DNA of 64,000 nucleotides from Halomonas sp. H10-9-1 (GTDB taxonomy: Bacteria; Pseudomonadota; Gammaproteobacteria; Pseudomonadales; Halomonadaceae): contig NZ_JAMSHO010000001.1 of the NCBI RefSeq assembly GCF_040147005.1, positions 248,001-312,000 on the forward strand, in the 5' to 3' direction. A program made the translations under genes and the position numbers. Within the stretch, counting starts at the first letter, position 1. Each line of letters starts with the position of its first letter. The notes beneath the pieces were generated by a model. That model searched no databases, was not told the origin of the DNA, and saw only the letters and a list, made by a program, of their open reading frames with translations. Shown piece after piece: positions 33,921 through 42,418 of this stretch.

Positions 33921-36101
33921 ATGACCCGCACAGGGGGAGCAGTAGCGAGGGGGCGGAGCGAGGCGGTACGCGCGCTGCTGGCCCATGCCAGGCGACTCGG
34001 TCGCCGTCGCTGGCGGGGGCTTGTGTGGCTGCAGGGGACGCCGCAGGCGTGTCGCGGGGCCGCCGGCGCGCTGTGGCTGGCCGGCGCCTGGCGCTCCCCC
34101 CTCTGGGTAGCGCCCGAGGCGCCTGGGCAGGTCGAGTGCGCGCACTGGCTGGCGCCCGCCCGGGCTCGCACCCGCCTGGGGGGCGAGCATGATCTGCTGG
34201 TGGTCGACGCCGTCTCCTGCGGGGCTGGCCTCGATCCCGACGCGGTCGCCGCCCTGGCCGGCACACTGCGTGCTGGGGGCCTGCTGGTGCTGATGACCCC
34301 GCCCGACTGGGGCGCGCGCCCCGACGCCGACTACGCCCGCCTGGCCGAGCACCCCTGGCGCCCCGAGGCGCTCACCAGCCGCTACCTGGCCAGGCTGGCG
34401 CGGCTGCTCTCGGCCGCCGGCGAGGTGATTCGCTGGCGCACCGGGCAGCTGCCACGCCTGCCCAGGCTGCCCGTCCGCGAGGCGGCCCCCGGGGGAGCGG
34501 TGGCCGACAGTGACTGCCTGACCGACGACCAGGCCCGGGCGGTGGCGCGGCTGGGCCGCCTGCGTCGCCGTCGCCCCCTGGTGATCACCGCCGACCGCGG
34601 CCGCGGCAAGAGCGCCGCCCTGGGGATCGCCTGCGCCCGCTGGCTCGCCGCCGGCGAGCCCGAGGTGCTGGTCACCGCCCCGCGCCCGGCGGCAGTGGAG
34701 CGCCTCTTCGAGCGGCTGGCGGCGCTCTGTCCCCACGGCGAACGGCGGGGTGGTGCCTTCGTCACCGGGCGCGGCACGGTACGCTTCGTGGCACCCGATG
34801 CACTGGCCGAACTCACCCGGACCGGCGATGCTGGCGGTGCCGGCCGGCTGCTGCTGGTGGACGAGGCGGCGGCGATCCCCGCCGGGTTGCTCGGCGAGTG
34901 GCTCGATGCCTTCCCGCGGATTGCCTTCGCGACCACCGTGCACGGCTACGAGGGCTCCGGCCGCGGCTTCGCTTTGCGCTTTCGCGAGCGCCTCGAGCGC
35001 GTCACCCCGGAGTGGCGCGGCCTGCACCTGGCCGCCCCGATCCGCTGGGCGGCCGATGACCCACTGGAACCGCTGCTCCATCGCCTGCTGATGCTGGATG
35101 CCGAACCACCGGCGCCCTCGGTTCGGGCCAGTGGCGACCCGCGGCGGCTGTCCCGGGAGGCCCTGGCCGCCGATGAGCCACGCCTGCGCGCCCTGTTTGG
35201 CCTGCTGGTGCAGGCCCACTACCGCACTACGCCGAGCGACCTGCGCCTGCTGTTGGACGGTCCGGGCCTCTCGATAACGGCCCTGGAGGCGGGGGGGGCG
35301 CCCCTGTCGGTGGCACTCACCACCGACGAGGGGGGCTTCGATGCGGCACTCGCCGAGCGCGTGGCCCGCGGCGAGCGCCGCCCGCGTGGTCACCTGATGG
35401 CCCAGTCCCTGGCTGCCCACGCCGGCGCCAGGGAGGCGCTGACCGGTCGCCTGCGCCGGGTGGTGCGCATCGCCGTGGCCCCCGAGTTCCGTCGCGAGGG
35501 GCTGGGCCAGGCGTTGATCGAGGCGGAGCTTGCCCGGGCGCACGCCGACGGCTGCGACCTGCTTGGCGCCAGTTTCGGTGCCGAGCCGGGGCTGGTCGCC
35601 TTCTGGCGGCGCCTGGGGTTTCGCGTGGTGCGCCTGGGCCTGAGCCGGGAGACCGCCACCGGCGAGCACGCCCTGATGGTGGCGCGGGCCACCGGCGAGG
35701 ACGGCGAGCGCCTGCTGACGGCGCTGACCGCCCGCTTCCAGCGCGCGCTGCCGGGCCTGCTCGCCTTCGAGCTGCGCGACCTGGCGCCGGAAGTCGCCGC
35801 CGCACTGCTGGCGGAGGGCGATGCCCCGGCCCCGGCCGACGACGATCGCCGCGATGCCGAGGATGTGGCCGCCGGCCACCGCGAGCCGGGGCTGGCGCGG
35901 CCGGCGCTGCAGGCGCTGGTGCGTCACGCCCTGGCCCGCGGCGTGCTTCCCGACGATGCCGACCTGGCGCTGCTGGTGGCCTGGAGCTTCCAGGGCCTCG
36001 CCAGCGAGGCCCTGGCTCGGCGCCTCGGCGTATCGGGTCGACGCCAGGCCACCGCTCGGCTGCGCCAGGCGGTAGGGGGGCTGTTGCAGGAGTTGGCATG
36101 A
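33921..36101 (+). CDS. tmcA: tRNA(Met) cytidine acetyltransferase
   Basis: A 726-residue TmcA, which acetylates C34 of elongator tRNA(Met) using acetyl-CoA and ATP hydrolysis. Domain order: N-terminal DUF1726-like region, helicase-like ATPase with Walker A ITADRGRGKSAALG (near residue 225) and Walker B LLLVDEAAAIP, GNAT acetyltransferase with IAVAPEFRREGLGQALIEAE (near residue 520) and FWRRLGFRVVRLG, and a tRNA-binding tail. The ATG at 33921 has AGGAG upstream. It is rich in Arg and Ala like other high-GC homologues. Confidence 0.94.
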   Translation: MTRTGGAVARGRSEAVRALLAHARRLGRRRWRGLVWLQGTPQACRGAAGALWLAGAWRSPLWVAPEAPGQVECAHWLAPARARTRLGGEHDLLVVDAVSCGAGLDPDAVAALAGTLRAGGLLVLMTPPDWGARPDADYARLAEHPWRPEALTSRYLARLARLLSAAGEVIRWRTGQLPRLPRLPVREAAPGGAVADSDCLTDDQARAVARLGRLRRRRPLVITADRGRGKSAALGIACARWLAAGEPEVLVTAPRPAAVERLFERLAALCPHGERRGGAFVTGRGTVRFVAPDALAELTRTGDAGGAGRLLLVDEAAAIPAGLLGEWLDAFPRIAFATTVHGYEGSGRGFALRFRERLERVTPEWRGLHLAAPIRWAADDPLEPLLHRLLMLDAEPPAPSVRASGDPRRLSREALAADEPRLRALFGLLVQAHYRTTPSDLRLLLDGPGLSITALEAGGAPLSVALTTDEGGFDAALAERVARGERRPRGHLMAQSLAAHAGAREALTGRLRRVVRIAVAPEFRREGLGQALIEAELARAHADGCDLLGASFGAEPGLVAFWRRLGFRVVRLGLSRETATGEHALMVARATGEDGERLLTALTARFQRALPGLLAFELRDLAPEVAAALLAEGDAPAPADDDRRDAEDVAAGHREPGLARPALQALVRHALARGVLPDDADLALLVAWSFQGLASEALARRLGVSGRRQATARLRQAVGGLLQELA

Positions 36102-36212
36102 CTCTCAGCGAAGGTCTGCCGGCGGAAAAGCTCTGAGCACTCGAAACTGGCCACCGCTTCCCCTGCCGCAGCGGGCTGAGTAAGGTAGACCGGTCAATCA
36201 GGAAGGATCCCC

Positions 36213-37682
36213 ATGAACGAACATCTCGACCGGCTCGCGCCGCAGCCGCTGTGGCGCCACTTCCGCACCCTCTGCGAGACCCCGCGTCCCTCCGGCCACG
36301 AGGCCGCCCTGGCGGCTCGCCTCGAAGCCTGGGCCGACGCCCAGGGGCTGGCGCATGCGCGTGATGCCTTCGGCAACCTGCTGATCCGCAAGCCCGCGAC
36401 CCCGGGCCGCGAGGACGCCCCGGGGGTGATCTTCCAGGGCCACCTCGACATGGTGCCCCAGGCCAACAGTGATCACCCCCACGACTTCACCCGCGACCCC
36501 ATCGAGACCCGCCTCGGCGACGACGGCTGGCTGCGCGCCAGCGGTACCACCCTGGGCGCCGACAACGGCCTCGGCGTGGCCGCCGCCCTGGCGATCCTCG
36601 AGGCCGACGATCTCGAACACGGCCCGCTGGAGGCGCTCTTCACCCTGGAGGAGGAGTCCGGCATGGGCGGGGCGCTCAACCTCGACGAGGAGTGGCTCAC
36701 CGGGCGCTACCTGCTCAACCTCGACTCCGAGGATCGCGGTGAGGTGTTCATCGGCTGCGCCGGCGGCACCGACGTGGTGGTGGAGGCTCAGTTGCCGACC
36801 GCGGCCATGGCCGACGGCGAGGTAGCACTGCGCCTCTCGTTGACCGGCCTGCGCGGCGGCCACTCGGGGATCGATATCCACAAGGGACTAGGCAACGCCA
36901 ACCGCTTGCTGGTCCGCGCCCTGCGTGCCCTGGAGCGCTTCGATGCGCGCCTGGCGAGCTATCAGGGTGGCACCCTGCGCAATGCGCTGACGCGGGAGGC
37001 CTTCGCCGTGGTGGCGCTGCCCGAAGAGGAGCGCGAGGCCGCCGTGGCCGAAGTGGTGGCCCTCGAGGCCACCCTGCGCGACGAGTTGGCCGGTGTCGAT
37101 GACGCCCTGGCCCTGACCCTGGATGCCTGCGAGGTACCCGCCGACGAGCCACTCACCGCCCAGGCGACCCACCTGCTGCTGGCGGCCCTGCACGCCGCGC
37201 CCTGCGGCGTGGAGCGCATGAGTCAGGAGGTGCCCGGTGTGGTGGAGACCTCCAACAACCTCGGCGTGGTCAGCCTCGCCCGGGGGCGCTTCCAGCTCGG
37301 CGCGCTGGTGCGTTCGCTGCGCGACAGCGCCACCCGGGACCTGGCCGACCGCCTGCGCGCCCTGTTCGAGCTGATCGGCGCCCGGGTGCGCATCGAGAAC
37401 GGCTACCCGGGCTGGACCCCACAGCCGGGCAGCGAGCTGCTGTCGCGTTTCCAGCGCGTGCATCGCGAGCGGTTGGGCAGCGACCCGGCGGTCAAGGTGA
37501 TCCATGCCGGGCTGGAGTGCGGGATTCTCGGCGGCAAGTATCCTGAACTGGAGATGATCTCCTTCGGGCCGCTGATTCGCGGCGCTCACTCGCCGGACGA
37601 GCGGGTCGAGGTCGCCTCGGTGGAGGAGTTCTGGACGCTGCTGTGCGCCCTGGTGGAGGACCTGGCCCGCCCCGCGGCCTGA
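36213..37682 (+). CDS. pepD: Beta-Ala-His dipeptidase / aminoacyl-histidine dipeptidase
   Basis: A 489-residue M20-family metallopeptidase of the PepD type, hydrolysing dipeptides with a preference for Xaa-His. Zinc-site motifs: FQGHLDMVPQ (His/Asp near residue 80), GADNGLGVAAALAILE, the catalytic EEESGMGGALN (near residue 148) and HAGLECGILGGKYP near the C-terminus. Cytoplasmic. The ATG at 36213 follows AGGAAGGA. A strong hairpin terminator lies just downstream. Confidence 0.94.
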   Translation: MNEHLDRLAPQPLWRHFRTLCETPRPSGHEAALAARLEAWADAQGLAHARDAFGNLLIRKPATPGREDAPGVIFQGHLDMVPQANSDHPHDFTRDPIETRLGDDGWLRASGTTLGADNGLGVAAALAILEADDLEHGPLEALFTLEEESGMGGALNLDEEWLTGRYLLNLDSEDRGEVFIGCAGGTDVVVEAQLPTAAMADGEVALRLSLTGLRGGHSGIDIHKGLGNANRLLVRALRALERFDARLASYQGGTLRNALTREAFAVVALPEEEREAAVAEVVALEATLRDELAGVDDALALTLDACEVPADEPLTAQATHLLLAALHAAPCGVERMSQEVPGVVETSNNLGVVSLARGRFQLGALVRSLRDSATRDLADRLRALFELIGARVRIENGYPGWTPQPGSELLSRFQRVHRERLGSDPAVKVIHAGLECGILGGKYPELEMISFGPLIRGAHSPDERVEVASVEEFWTLLCALVEDLARPAA

Positions 37683-37700
37683 ATGCCGGGCGCCAGAAAC

Positions 37701-37731
37701 GACGCCGCCGGGCTTAGGGCCCGGCGGCGTC
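37701..37731. terminator. Bidirectional terminator between pepD and dps
   Basis: Thirteen-bp stem GACGCCGCCGGGC / GCCCGGCGGCGTC with loop TTAGG, between two convergent genes. There is no T run on either side, but its position and strength suggest termination. Confidence 0.7.
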
Positions 37732-37752
37732 ATGAGAGTAGTCCGTTTCGGA

Positions 37753-38226
37753 TCAGGCCAGGTAGCTGGCCAGCATCCATACGGTCTTCTCCTGCTCGCG
37801 GATATAGTCGCCCGCCTGGGCGGCGGTGCCCTCGTCGTCGGCATCCGAGGCCAGCGAGAGGATCTCGCGCTGCAGCTCGATCAACACCTGGTAGCCCGCC
37901 AGCACGCCCTCGACACAGGCCTTGCCGTCCGAGACGCTCTTGTCCTCCTTGATACGCGAGATCTCCACGTAGTCGCTGTAGGCGTGCAGGGGCTGGTGAC
38001 CCAGGGTGAGGATGCGCTCGGCGACCTCGTCGACCTTGGTCAGCAGGTCGGTATAGAGCTCCTCGAACTTCTCGTGCAGCTGGAAGAACTGCGGACCCTT
38101 CACATTCCAGTGGTAGCCGCGCACGTTCATGTAGAAGACCTGGTAGTTGGCCAGCAGCTCGTTGAGCCTCTCGGCCAGCTGGCTGGTGCTGCCCGTGTGC
38201 AGGCCGATACGGTTGGTGTCGCTCAT
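37753..38226 (-). CDS. dps: Dps-type ferritin-like DNA protection protein
   Basis: A 157-residue Dps/miniferritin that stores iron and protects DNA during starvation and oxidative stress. The interface ferroxidase ligands are in GYHWNVKGPQFFQLHEKFEE and the DEVAERI helix. The length matches the family. Start ATG 38226 with AAGGAG upstream; the longer open frame upstream lies in non-coding sequence. Convergent with pepD. Confidence 0.93.
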   Translation of the reverse strand: MSDTNRIGLHTGSTSQLAERLNELLANYQVFYMNVRGYHWNVKGPQFFQLHEKFEELYTDLLTKVDEVAERILTLGHQPLHAYSDYVEISRIKEDKSVSDGKACVEGVLAGYQVLIELQREILSLASDADDEGTAAQAGDYIREQEKTVWMLASYLA

Positions 38227-38362
38227 GCGAATGTCTCCTTGGTCGCGTGGGTATCCATGTTGACCGTGCCGCCACCCGGCGGCCAGCGAAATCTGGCCAT
38301 CGGGATCATAGCCGTGCTGCATGACATCTTGGCGCGCGAGGCCGATTTCAAGTGCCTGGCAT

Positions 38363-38419
38363 CCCCGCTGGCGCCGGATAGCCCCGCTGGCGCTGGATAG
38401 CCCCGCTGGCGTGCGATCA
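38363..38419. repeat. Three tandem 19-bp repeats after the HIT gene
   Basis: CCCCGCTGGCGCCGGATAG (38363), CCCCGCTGGCGCTGGATAG (38382) and a diverged third copy CCCCGCTGGCGTGCGATCA (38401) overlapping the stop codon of the HIT gene. It looks like a recent local duplication; no function is evident. Together with 38227-38362 it makes up the gap between dps and the HIT gene. Confidence 0.8.
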
Positions 38420-38899
38420 GCGGCCGGCTTGCGGGGCCGAAAGCGGCTGGGTAGACGCCGCTTCGGGGGCCGCCTCGGCGCGCAGGTCCAGTCCCTCGAG
38501 CATCGCCAGCACGCGGTCACGCATGGCGGCCAGGGCGTCGAGATCGTAGGGCGTCGCCTCGCCCTGGCCCCACACCGGTCCCGGCCAGGCCGCATCCCCC
38601 TCGCGGCGCAGCACCAGGTGCAGGTGCAGCTGGGGCACCATGTTGCCCAGGCTCGCCACGTTGAGCTTGTTGGCCCCCATCAGCGTCTTGAAGGCGCGGC
38701 CGATCCGGCCCGCCTCCCGCCACAGCTGCTGCTGCTGTGCCTCACTCAGCTCGAAGAGCTCGCTGACCCCGTGTTGCCGGGGGATCAGCAGCAGCCAGGG
38801 GAAGCGGGTATCGTTCATCAACCGCAGCTGGCACAGCGGCAGTTCGGTGACCGGGTAGCTGTCTTCCACCAGGCGGGGGTCAGGCTCGAAGTGGTCCAT
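38417..38899 (-). CDS. HIT-domain protein
   Basis: A 160-residue histidine-triad-family protein. The triad motif is NMVPQLHLHLVLRREGD: the last two histidines are present, but the first is Gln, as in one HIT subgroup. The usual nucleotide-binding stretch LNVASLGNMVPQ precedes it. HIT proteins hydrolyse nucleotide phosphoramidates or dinucleotides; the missing first His leaves the substrate uncertain. Start ATG 38899 preceded by GGAGAG. Confidence 0.85.
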   Translation of the reverse strand: MDHFEPDPRLVEDSYPVTELPLCQLRLMNDTRFPWLLLIPRQHGVSELFELSEAQQQQLWREAGRIGRAFKTLMGANKLNVASLGNMVPQLHLHLVLRREGDAAWPGPVWGQGEATPYDLDALAAMRDRVLAMLEGLDLRAEAAPEAASTQPLSAPQAGR

Positions 38900-38958
38900 C
38901 AGGGCTCTCCGGGGTAATCAACGACGGTATCGCCTGCCTGGCATCATGCCACAGAAGC

Positions 38959-39005
38959 GCTGGCATAGAACTGCTGGCATAGAACTGCTGGCATAGAACC
39001 GCTGG
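38959..39005. repeat. 14-bp tandem repeats upstream of the TauE gene
   Basis: GCTGGCATAGAACT at 38959-38972 and 38973-38986, GCTGGCATAGAACC at 38987-39000, then a truncated copy GCTGGC. They lie in the spacer between the HIT gene and the TauE/SafE gene, 75 bp before the latter. Probably slippage-prone; possible effect on the promoters is unknown. Confidence 0.8.
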
Positions 39006-39079
39006 CTAGAGCCGCCGGGAGTTTTCCCCGGCTGCCCGGGCGGCTAAGCTGTGCAGCCCGACCCCGAAAGGATGCTCCC

Positions 39080-39826
39080 ATGACCCTGCTCGAGGCGCTG
39101 GCCCTGCTGCTGATCGGTACGCTGGCCGGCTTCATCAACGTGCTCTCCGCTGGCGGCTCCATGCTCACCTTGCCGCTGCTGATGTTCCTGGGGCTGCCGC
39201 CCCAGGAGGCCAACGGCACCAACCGCGTCTCCATCGCGTTGCAGAGCGTCTCGGCGGTCTACAACTTCTTCCGCGCAGGGGCGCGCCATGTGGGCCTCTC
39301 GCTGCGCCTCTCGGTGCCGGCAGTGGTGGGCTCGCTGGTCGGGGCCTGGATGGCCCTGCGCACTGGCGATGCCCTGTTCGAGGCGATCCTGATCGTGGTG
39401 ATGGCGGGCTCGGCGTTGCTGATGCTGCTGCCCCAGCCGCGCCTGGACACCCGCCCGCTGACCCCCGAGCGGCTGACGCCGGCGGTCTACCTGGCGATGT
39501 TCGCCATCGGCCTCTATGGCGGCTTCATCCAGGTAGGGGTGGGCATCCTGTTCATCGTGGTGCTGTATCGCATGCTGAAGATTGACCTGGCCCAGGTAAA
39601 TGTCTTCAAGGTGCTGATTGTGCTGGTCTATACTCTGCCGGCGCTGGCGCTCTTCCTGGTCAACGACCAGGTGCGCTGGGGCTATGGCCTGCTGCTGGCG
39701 GCGGGCAGCATGACCGGGGCCTGGCTGGCGGTGAAGGTCAACGTCAGCCCGCGCGGGGCCTTCGTGGTCAAGTGGCTCACCGTGGCGGTGATCGCGGCGA
39801 TCATCCTGCGCTTGCTGCTCGGATAG
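39080..39826 (+). CDS. TauE/SafE-family sulfite exporter-like permease
   Basis: A 248-residue membrane protein with about eight transmembrane segments. N-terminal GTLAGFINVLSAGGSMLTLP and second-half IGLYGGFIQVGVGILFIVV are the two inverted halves of the TauE/SafE fold (Pfam DUF81). The family moves sulfur-containing anions or other small organic acids across the inner membrane. The substrate is unknown. Start ATG 39080 with GAAAGGA upstream. Confidence 0.9.
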   Translation: MTLLEALALLLIGTLAGFINVLSAGGSMLTLPLLMFLGLPPQEANGTNRVSIALQSVSAVYNFFRAGARHVGLSLRLSVPAVVGSLVGAWMALRTGDALFEAILIVVMAGSALLMLLPQPRLDTRPLTPERLTPAVYLAMFAIGLYGGFIQVGVGILFIVVLYRMLKIDLAQVNVFKVLIVLVYTLPALALFLVNDQVRWGYGLLLAAGSMTGAWLAVKVNVSPRGAFVVKWLTVAVIAAIILRLLLG

Positions 39827-39893
39827 GGCAGCGCTTGCCGGTAGCTGCTAAATTACCTCGTGCAACACTCCCAACCCGCAAGGAGGTAGCCCC

Positions 39894-40025
39894 ATGAAAC
39901 GAACACTGGCGATGCTGATGGCGACCCTGTTCGCCGTTTCGCTGCTCTCCGGCTGCAACACCATCCGTGGTGCCGGCCAGGATATCGAGCGGGGCGGCGA
40001 AGCGGTCCAGGACGCCGCGTCCTGA
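39894..40025 (+). CDS. Entericidin A/B-family small lipoprotein
   Basis: A 43-residue protein, MKRTLAMLMATLFAVSLLSG followed by the lipobox cysteine (LLSGC, residues 17-21) and the mature part NTIRGAGQDIERGGEAVQDA. The GxGxDI.rGGeav pattern and the size are characteristic of entericidins. The E. coli pair EcnAB has been described as an antidote/toxin system; here only one gene is seen, so the class cannot be decided. AAGGAGG precedes the ATG at 39894. It is preceded by the TauE gene on the same strand. Confidence 0.88.
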   Translation: MKRTLAMLMATLFAVSLLSGCNTIRGAGQDIERGGEAVQDAAS

Positions 40026-40113
40026 GCCGGATAGCGGCAGGGCGAGCGCCAGTGCGGCCAGGCCGCGCCGGCGCTGCCTTTCTTTCATTTCGTGATGACA
40101 GGGAGCACAAGGC

Positions 40114-40446
40114 ATGAGGGAGAGATGCTGGTACCCGTTGGGGCTCGGCCTGGCGCTGCTGCTGGCGGGCTGCGCTGGGCCGAACACGGCGCCGGGCCCG
40201 GAGCCTGAGCGGGCCCCGCCGCCGCCTCGGGTGGCGGACGGTGACGCCTGCGGTGCCGAGCGCGTCCAGGACCACATCGGGCGTGCCCATGACGCGGCGC
40301 TGGGCGAGGCCATCCGCGCCGAGAGCGGGGCGGCGAGCATGCGCGTGGTGCGCCCCGGTGAGGCGGTGACTCTCGACTACCGGGCGGATCGCCTCAACGT
40401 GCGTCTCGACGCGGATGGCATCATCGCCGAGATCGTCTGCGGCTAA
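40114..40446 (+). CDS. I78-family peptidase-inhibitor-like lipoprotein
   Basis: A 110-residue lipoprotein with lipobox LLAGC near residue 20 and a proline-rich linker. The C-terminal domain runs CGAERVQDHIGRAHDA, ..MRVVRPGEAVTLDYRADRLN and DADGIIAEIVCG, matching the I78 inhibitor pattern with two conserved cysteines. It probably sits in the periplasmic face of a membrane and may inhibit a serine protease. Its TAA stop overlaps the TAG stop of the convergent thioesterase gene. Confidence 0.8.
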   Translation: MRERCWYPLGLGLALLLAGCAGPNTAPGPEPERAPPPPRVADGDACGAERVQDHIGRAHDAALGEAIRAESGAASMRVVRPGEAVTLDYRADRLNVRLDADGIIAEIVCG

Positions 40447-40952
40447 GGCTCCTCGGCGCCGTGCTCGGCCTGGGTGCGGCGCTCCTCCTCCTCGGCCTGC
40501 TTGCGCAGCTTCTTGCGCAACGCGGCCTTCTCGAAGCGCAGCTTCTGCATTTTTGTCTCCAGCGCCAGCGGCGGTACCGGGGCCGGCTTGCCGTCGCCGT
40601 CTACCGCCACCATGGTCAGGTAGCAGCTGTTGGTGTGGCGGATCAGCTTGTGCTGGATGTCCTCGGCCACCACCTTGATGCCGATCTCCATGGAGGAGCG
40701 TCCGACATGGTTGACGCAGGCCAGGAAGGTGACCAGTTCGCCGACGTGGATCGGCTGCTTGAACAGTACCTGGTCCACCGAGAGGGTGACCACGTAGTGT
40801 CCCGAGTAGCGGCTAGCGCAGGCGTAGGCGACCTCGTCGAGCTTCTTGAGGATGGCGCCGCCGTGCACCTTGCCGCTGAAGTTGGCCATGTCCGGGGTCA
40901 TCAGCACGGTCATCGAGAGCTCATGCTGGCCGGGCAGGGGGTGGGCGTCCAT
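40443..40952 (-). CDS. Acyl-CoA thioesterase (YciA-like hotdog)
   Basis: A 169-residue hotdog-fold thioesterase: MTVLMTPDMANFSGKVHGGA at the start (catalytic Asp/Asn region), and HVGELVTFLACVNHVGRSSM at mid-protein. Hydrolyses medium- or long-chain acyl-CoA in the cytoplasm. A charged, Lys/Glu-rich tail (KAALRKKLRKQAEEEERR) follows the hotdog domain and could be a coiled coil. Start ATG 40952. Confidence 0.88.
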   Translation of the reverse strand: MDAHPLPGQHELSMTVLMTPDMANFSGKVHGGAILKKLDEVAYACASRYSGHYVVTLSVDQVLFKQPIHVGELVTFLACVNHVGRSSMEIGIKVVAEDIQHKLIRHTNSCYLTMVAVDGDGKPAPVPPLALETKMQKLRFEKAALRKKLRKQAEEEERRTQAEHGAEEP

Positions 40953-40983
40953 GGGTGGTCTCCTCGTAGGTTATCCACAGCAT

Positions 40984-41015
40984 AACGCCTTGCCCCAGCC
41001 TGGGGACAAGGCGTT
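40984..41015. terminator. Hairpin after the AtoE gene
   Basis: AACGCCTTG / CAAGGCGTT (9 bp) plus an inner CCCCA/TGGGG extension with one bulged base. It lies between the leftward AtoE gene and the thioesterase. No long T run. Confidence 0.55.
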
Positions 41016-41036
41016 TCACCTGGGGGGGAACGGGCG

Positions 41037-42347
41037 TCAGAACCAGGTCAGGCCGATCGAGATCAGCACCCCGGTGATGAACAGCTGGATCAGGCAGAAG
41101 CCCATGATGTCCTTGGCCTTGAGGCCGGCGATACCCAACACCGGCAGCGCCCAGAAGGGCTGCAGCAGGTTGGTCCAGGCGTCACCCCAGGCCACGGCCA
41201 TGGCCACCCGCGGGATCTCCACGCCGAGCGCTTGGGCGGCGGGCAGCATCACCGGTGCCTGCACCGCCCACTGGCCGCCGCCGGAGGGCACGAACAGGTT
41301 GACGATGCCGGCGCTGATGAAGGTCCAGAAGGGCAGGGTCGTTTCGGTAGCGAAGGAGACCAGCGCGCCCGACATGGTTGCCGCCAGGCCCGACTGGATC
41401 ATGATCGCCATGATCCCGGCGTAGAAGGGGAACTGGATGACGATGCCGGCGCCGCCCTTGATCGCCTCCTGCAGGCTGGTCAGCAGGCTGCGCGGGGTGC
41501 GGTGCAGCACGATGGCCAGGAACAGGAACAGGAAGTTGACCACGTTGAGGTTCAGCCCGCCGCCGCGCAGGAAGAAGTGGTCGACCAGGAAGATCAGGCC
41601 GGGGATGCCCACCAGCCAGGCCAGCACCACGCTGTTCTCCATGCGCTCGGCGGGGCGGGTGATGCGCACCTGCTGCTCCTCGTCATCGCCCAGCAGCTTG
41701 GGGTCGACGAAGACGCTCTCGTTCTCGTCGGGGAGCATCATGCGGTTGACCAGCGGCACGGCGATGAACAGCATCACCACGATGGCCAGGTTGAAGAAGG
41801 CGAAGATGGTGGAGCCGGTGCCGATCACGCCGATCTGGTCGGCGCTGAAGTGGCCGTCGGTGGCGATGGTCAGCGGCACCGAGCCGGCCAGGCCGCCGTG
41901 CCAGACGATAAAGCCGGAGTAGGCGCTGGCCACCAGCAGGCGGTAGTCGACGCGCACCAGGCGAGCCAGCTCCTTGGCGAACAGCGCGCCCACTACCAGG
42001 CCGAAGCCCCAGTTGATCCAGCTGGCCGCGAGTGACACATAGGTGACCAGCAGGATGGCACCGCCGGGCCCCTTGGCCAGGGCGGCCAGGCGCTGCAGCA
42101 GCTTCTTGACGGGCGGGGAGCTGGCCAGCATGAAGCCGGTGACCAGCACCAGCAGCATCTGCATCGAGAAGGTCAGCAGGTTCCAGAAACCGTCGCCCCA
42201 CATGCGCATCACCGCCAGCGGCGTCTGGCGTTCCACGGCGATGGCGGCCACTGCGGCGATGATGGTCAGCAGCAGCACGAAGATGTAGGGGTCGGGCAGA
42301 TAGCGATCGACCAGCTTCACCGCTGGTCTCGAGAGAGCCTTGAGCAT
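41037..42347 (-). CDS. Short-chain fatty acid transporter, AtoE family
   Basis: A 436-residue membrane protein of the AtoE family with about eleven transmembrane segments. Conserved stretches: FVPSGGGQWAVQAPVMLPAA and GDAWTNLLQPFWALPVLGIA. It imports short-chain fatty acids such as acetoacetate or butyrate. No ato enzymes are adjacent, so the substrate is inferred from the family only. Start ATG 42347. Confidence 0.9.
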   Translation of the reverse strand: MLKALSRPAVKLVDRYLPDPYIFVLLLTIIAAVAAIAVERQTPLAVMRMWGDGFWNLLTFSMQMLLVLVTGFMLASSPPVKKLLQRLAALAKGPGGAILLVTYVSLAASWINWGFGLVVGALFAKELARLVRVDYRLLVASAYSGFIVWHGGLAGSVPLTIATDGHFSADQIGVIGTGSTIFAFFNLAIVVMLFIAVPLVNRMMLPDENESVFVDPKLLGDDEEQQVRITRPAERMENSVVLAWLVGIPGLIFLVDHFFLRGGGLNLNVVNFLFLFLAIVLHRTPRSLLTSLQEAIKGGAGIVIQFPFYAGIMAIMIQSGLAATMSGALVSFATETTLPFWTFISAGIVNLFVPSGGGQWAVQAPVMLPAAQALGVEIPRVAMAVAWGDAWTNLLQPFWALPVLGIAGLKAKDIMGFCLIQLFITGVLISIGLTWF

Positions 42348-42418
42348 GGCGTTCCCTTTATGTTGTGAGTGTTATGGGTAGTTCAGTATAGAAACTAGCG
42401 CAGCGTCAGTATCTTGCG

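Noticed and set aside
32451..35927. 1158-codon open frame on the minus strand
   Set aside because: Only its last 369 codons (from ATG 33560) encode the TRAP binding protein. The rest runs antisense to tmcA and shows high-GC shadow composition (Gly, Arg, Gln, Pro rich) without domains.
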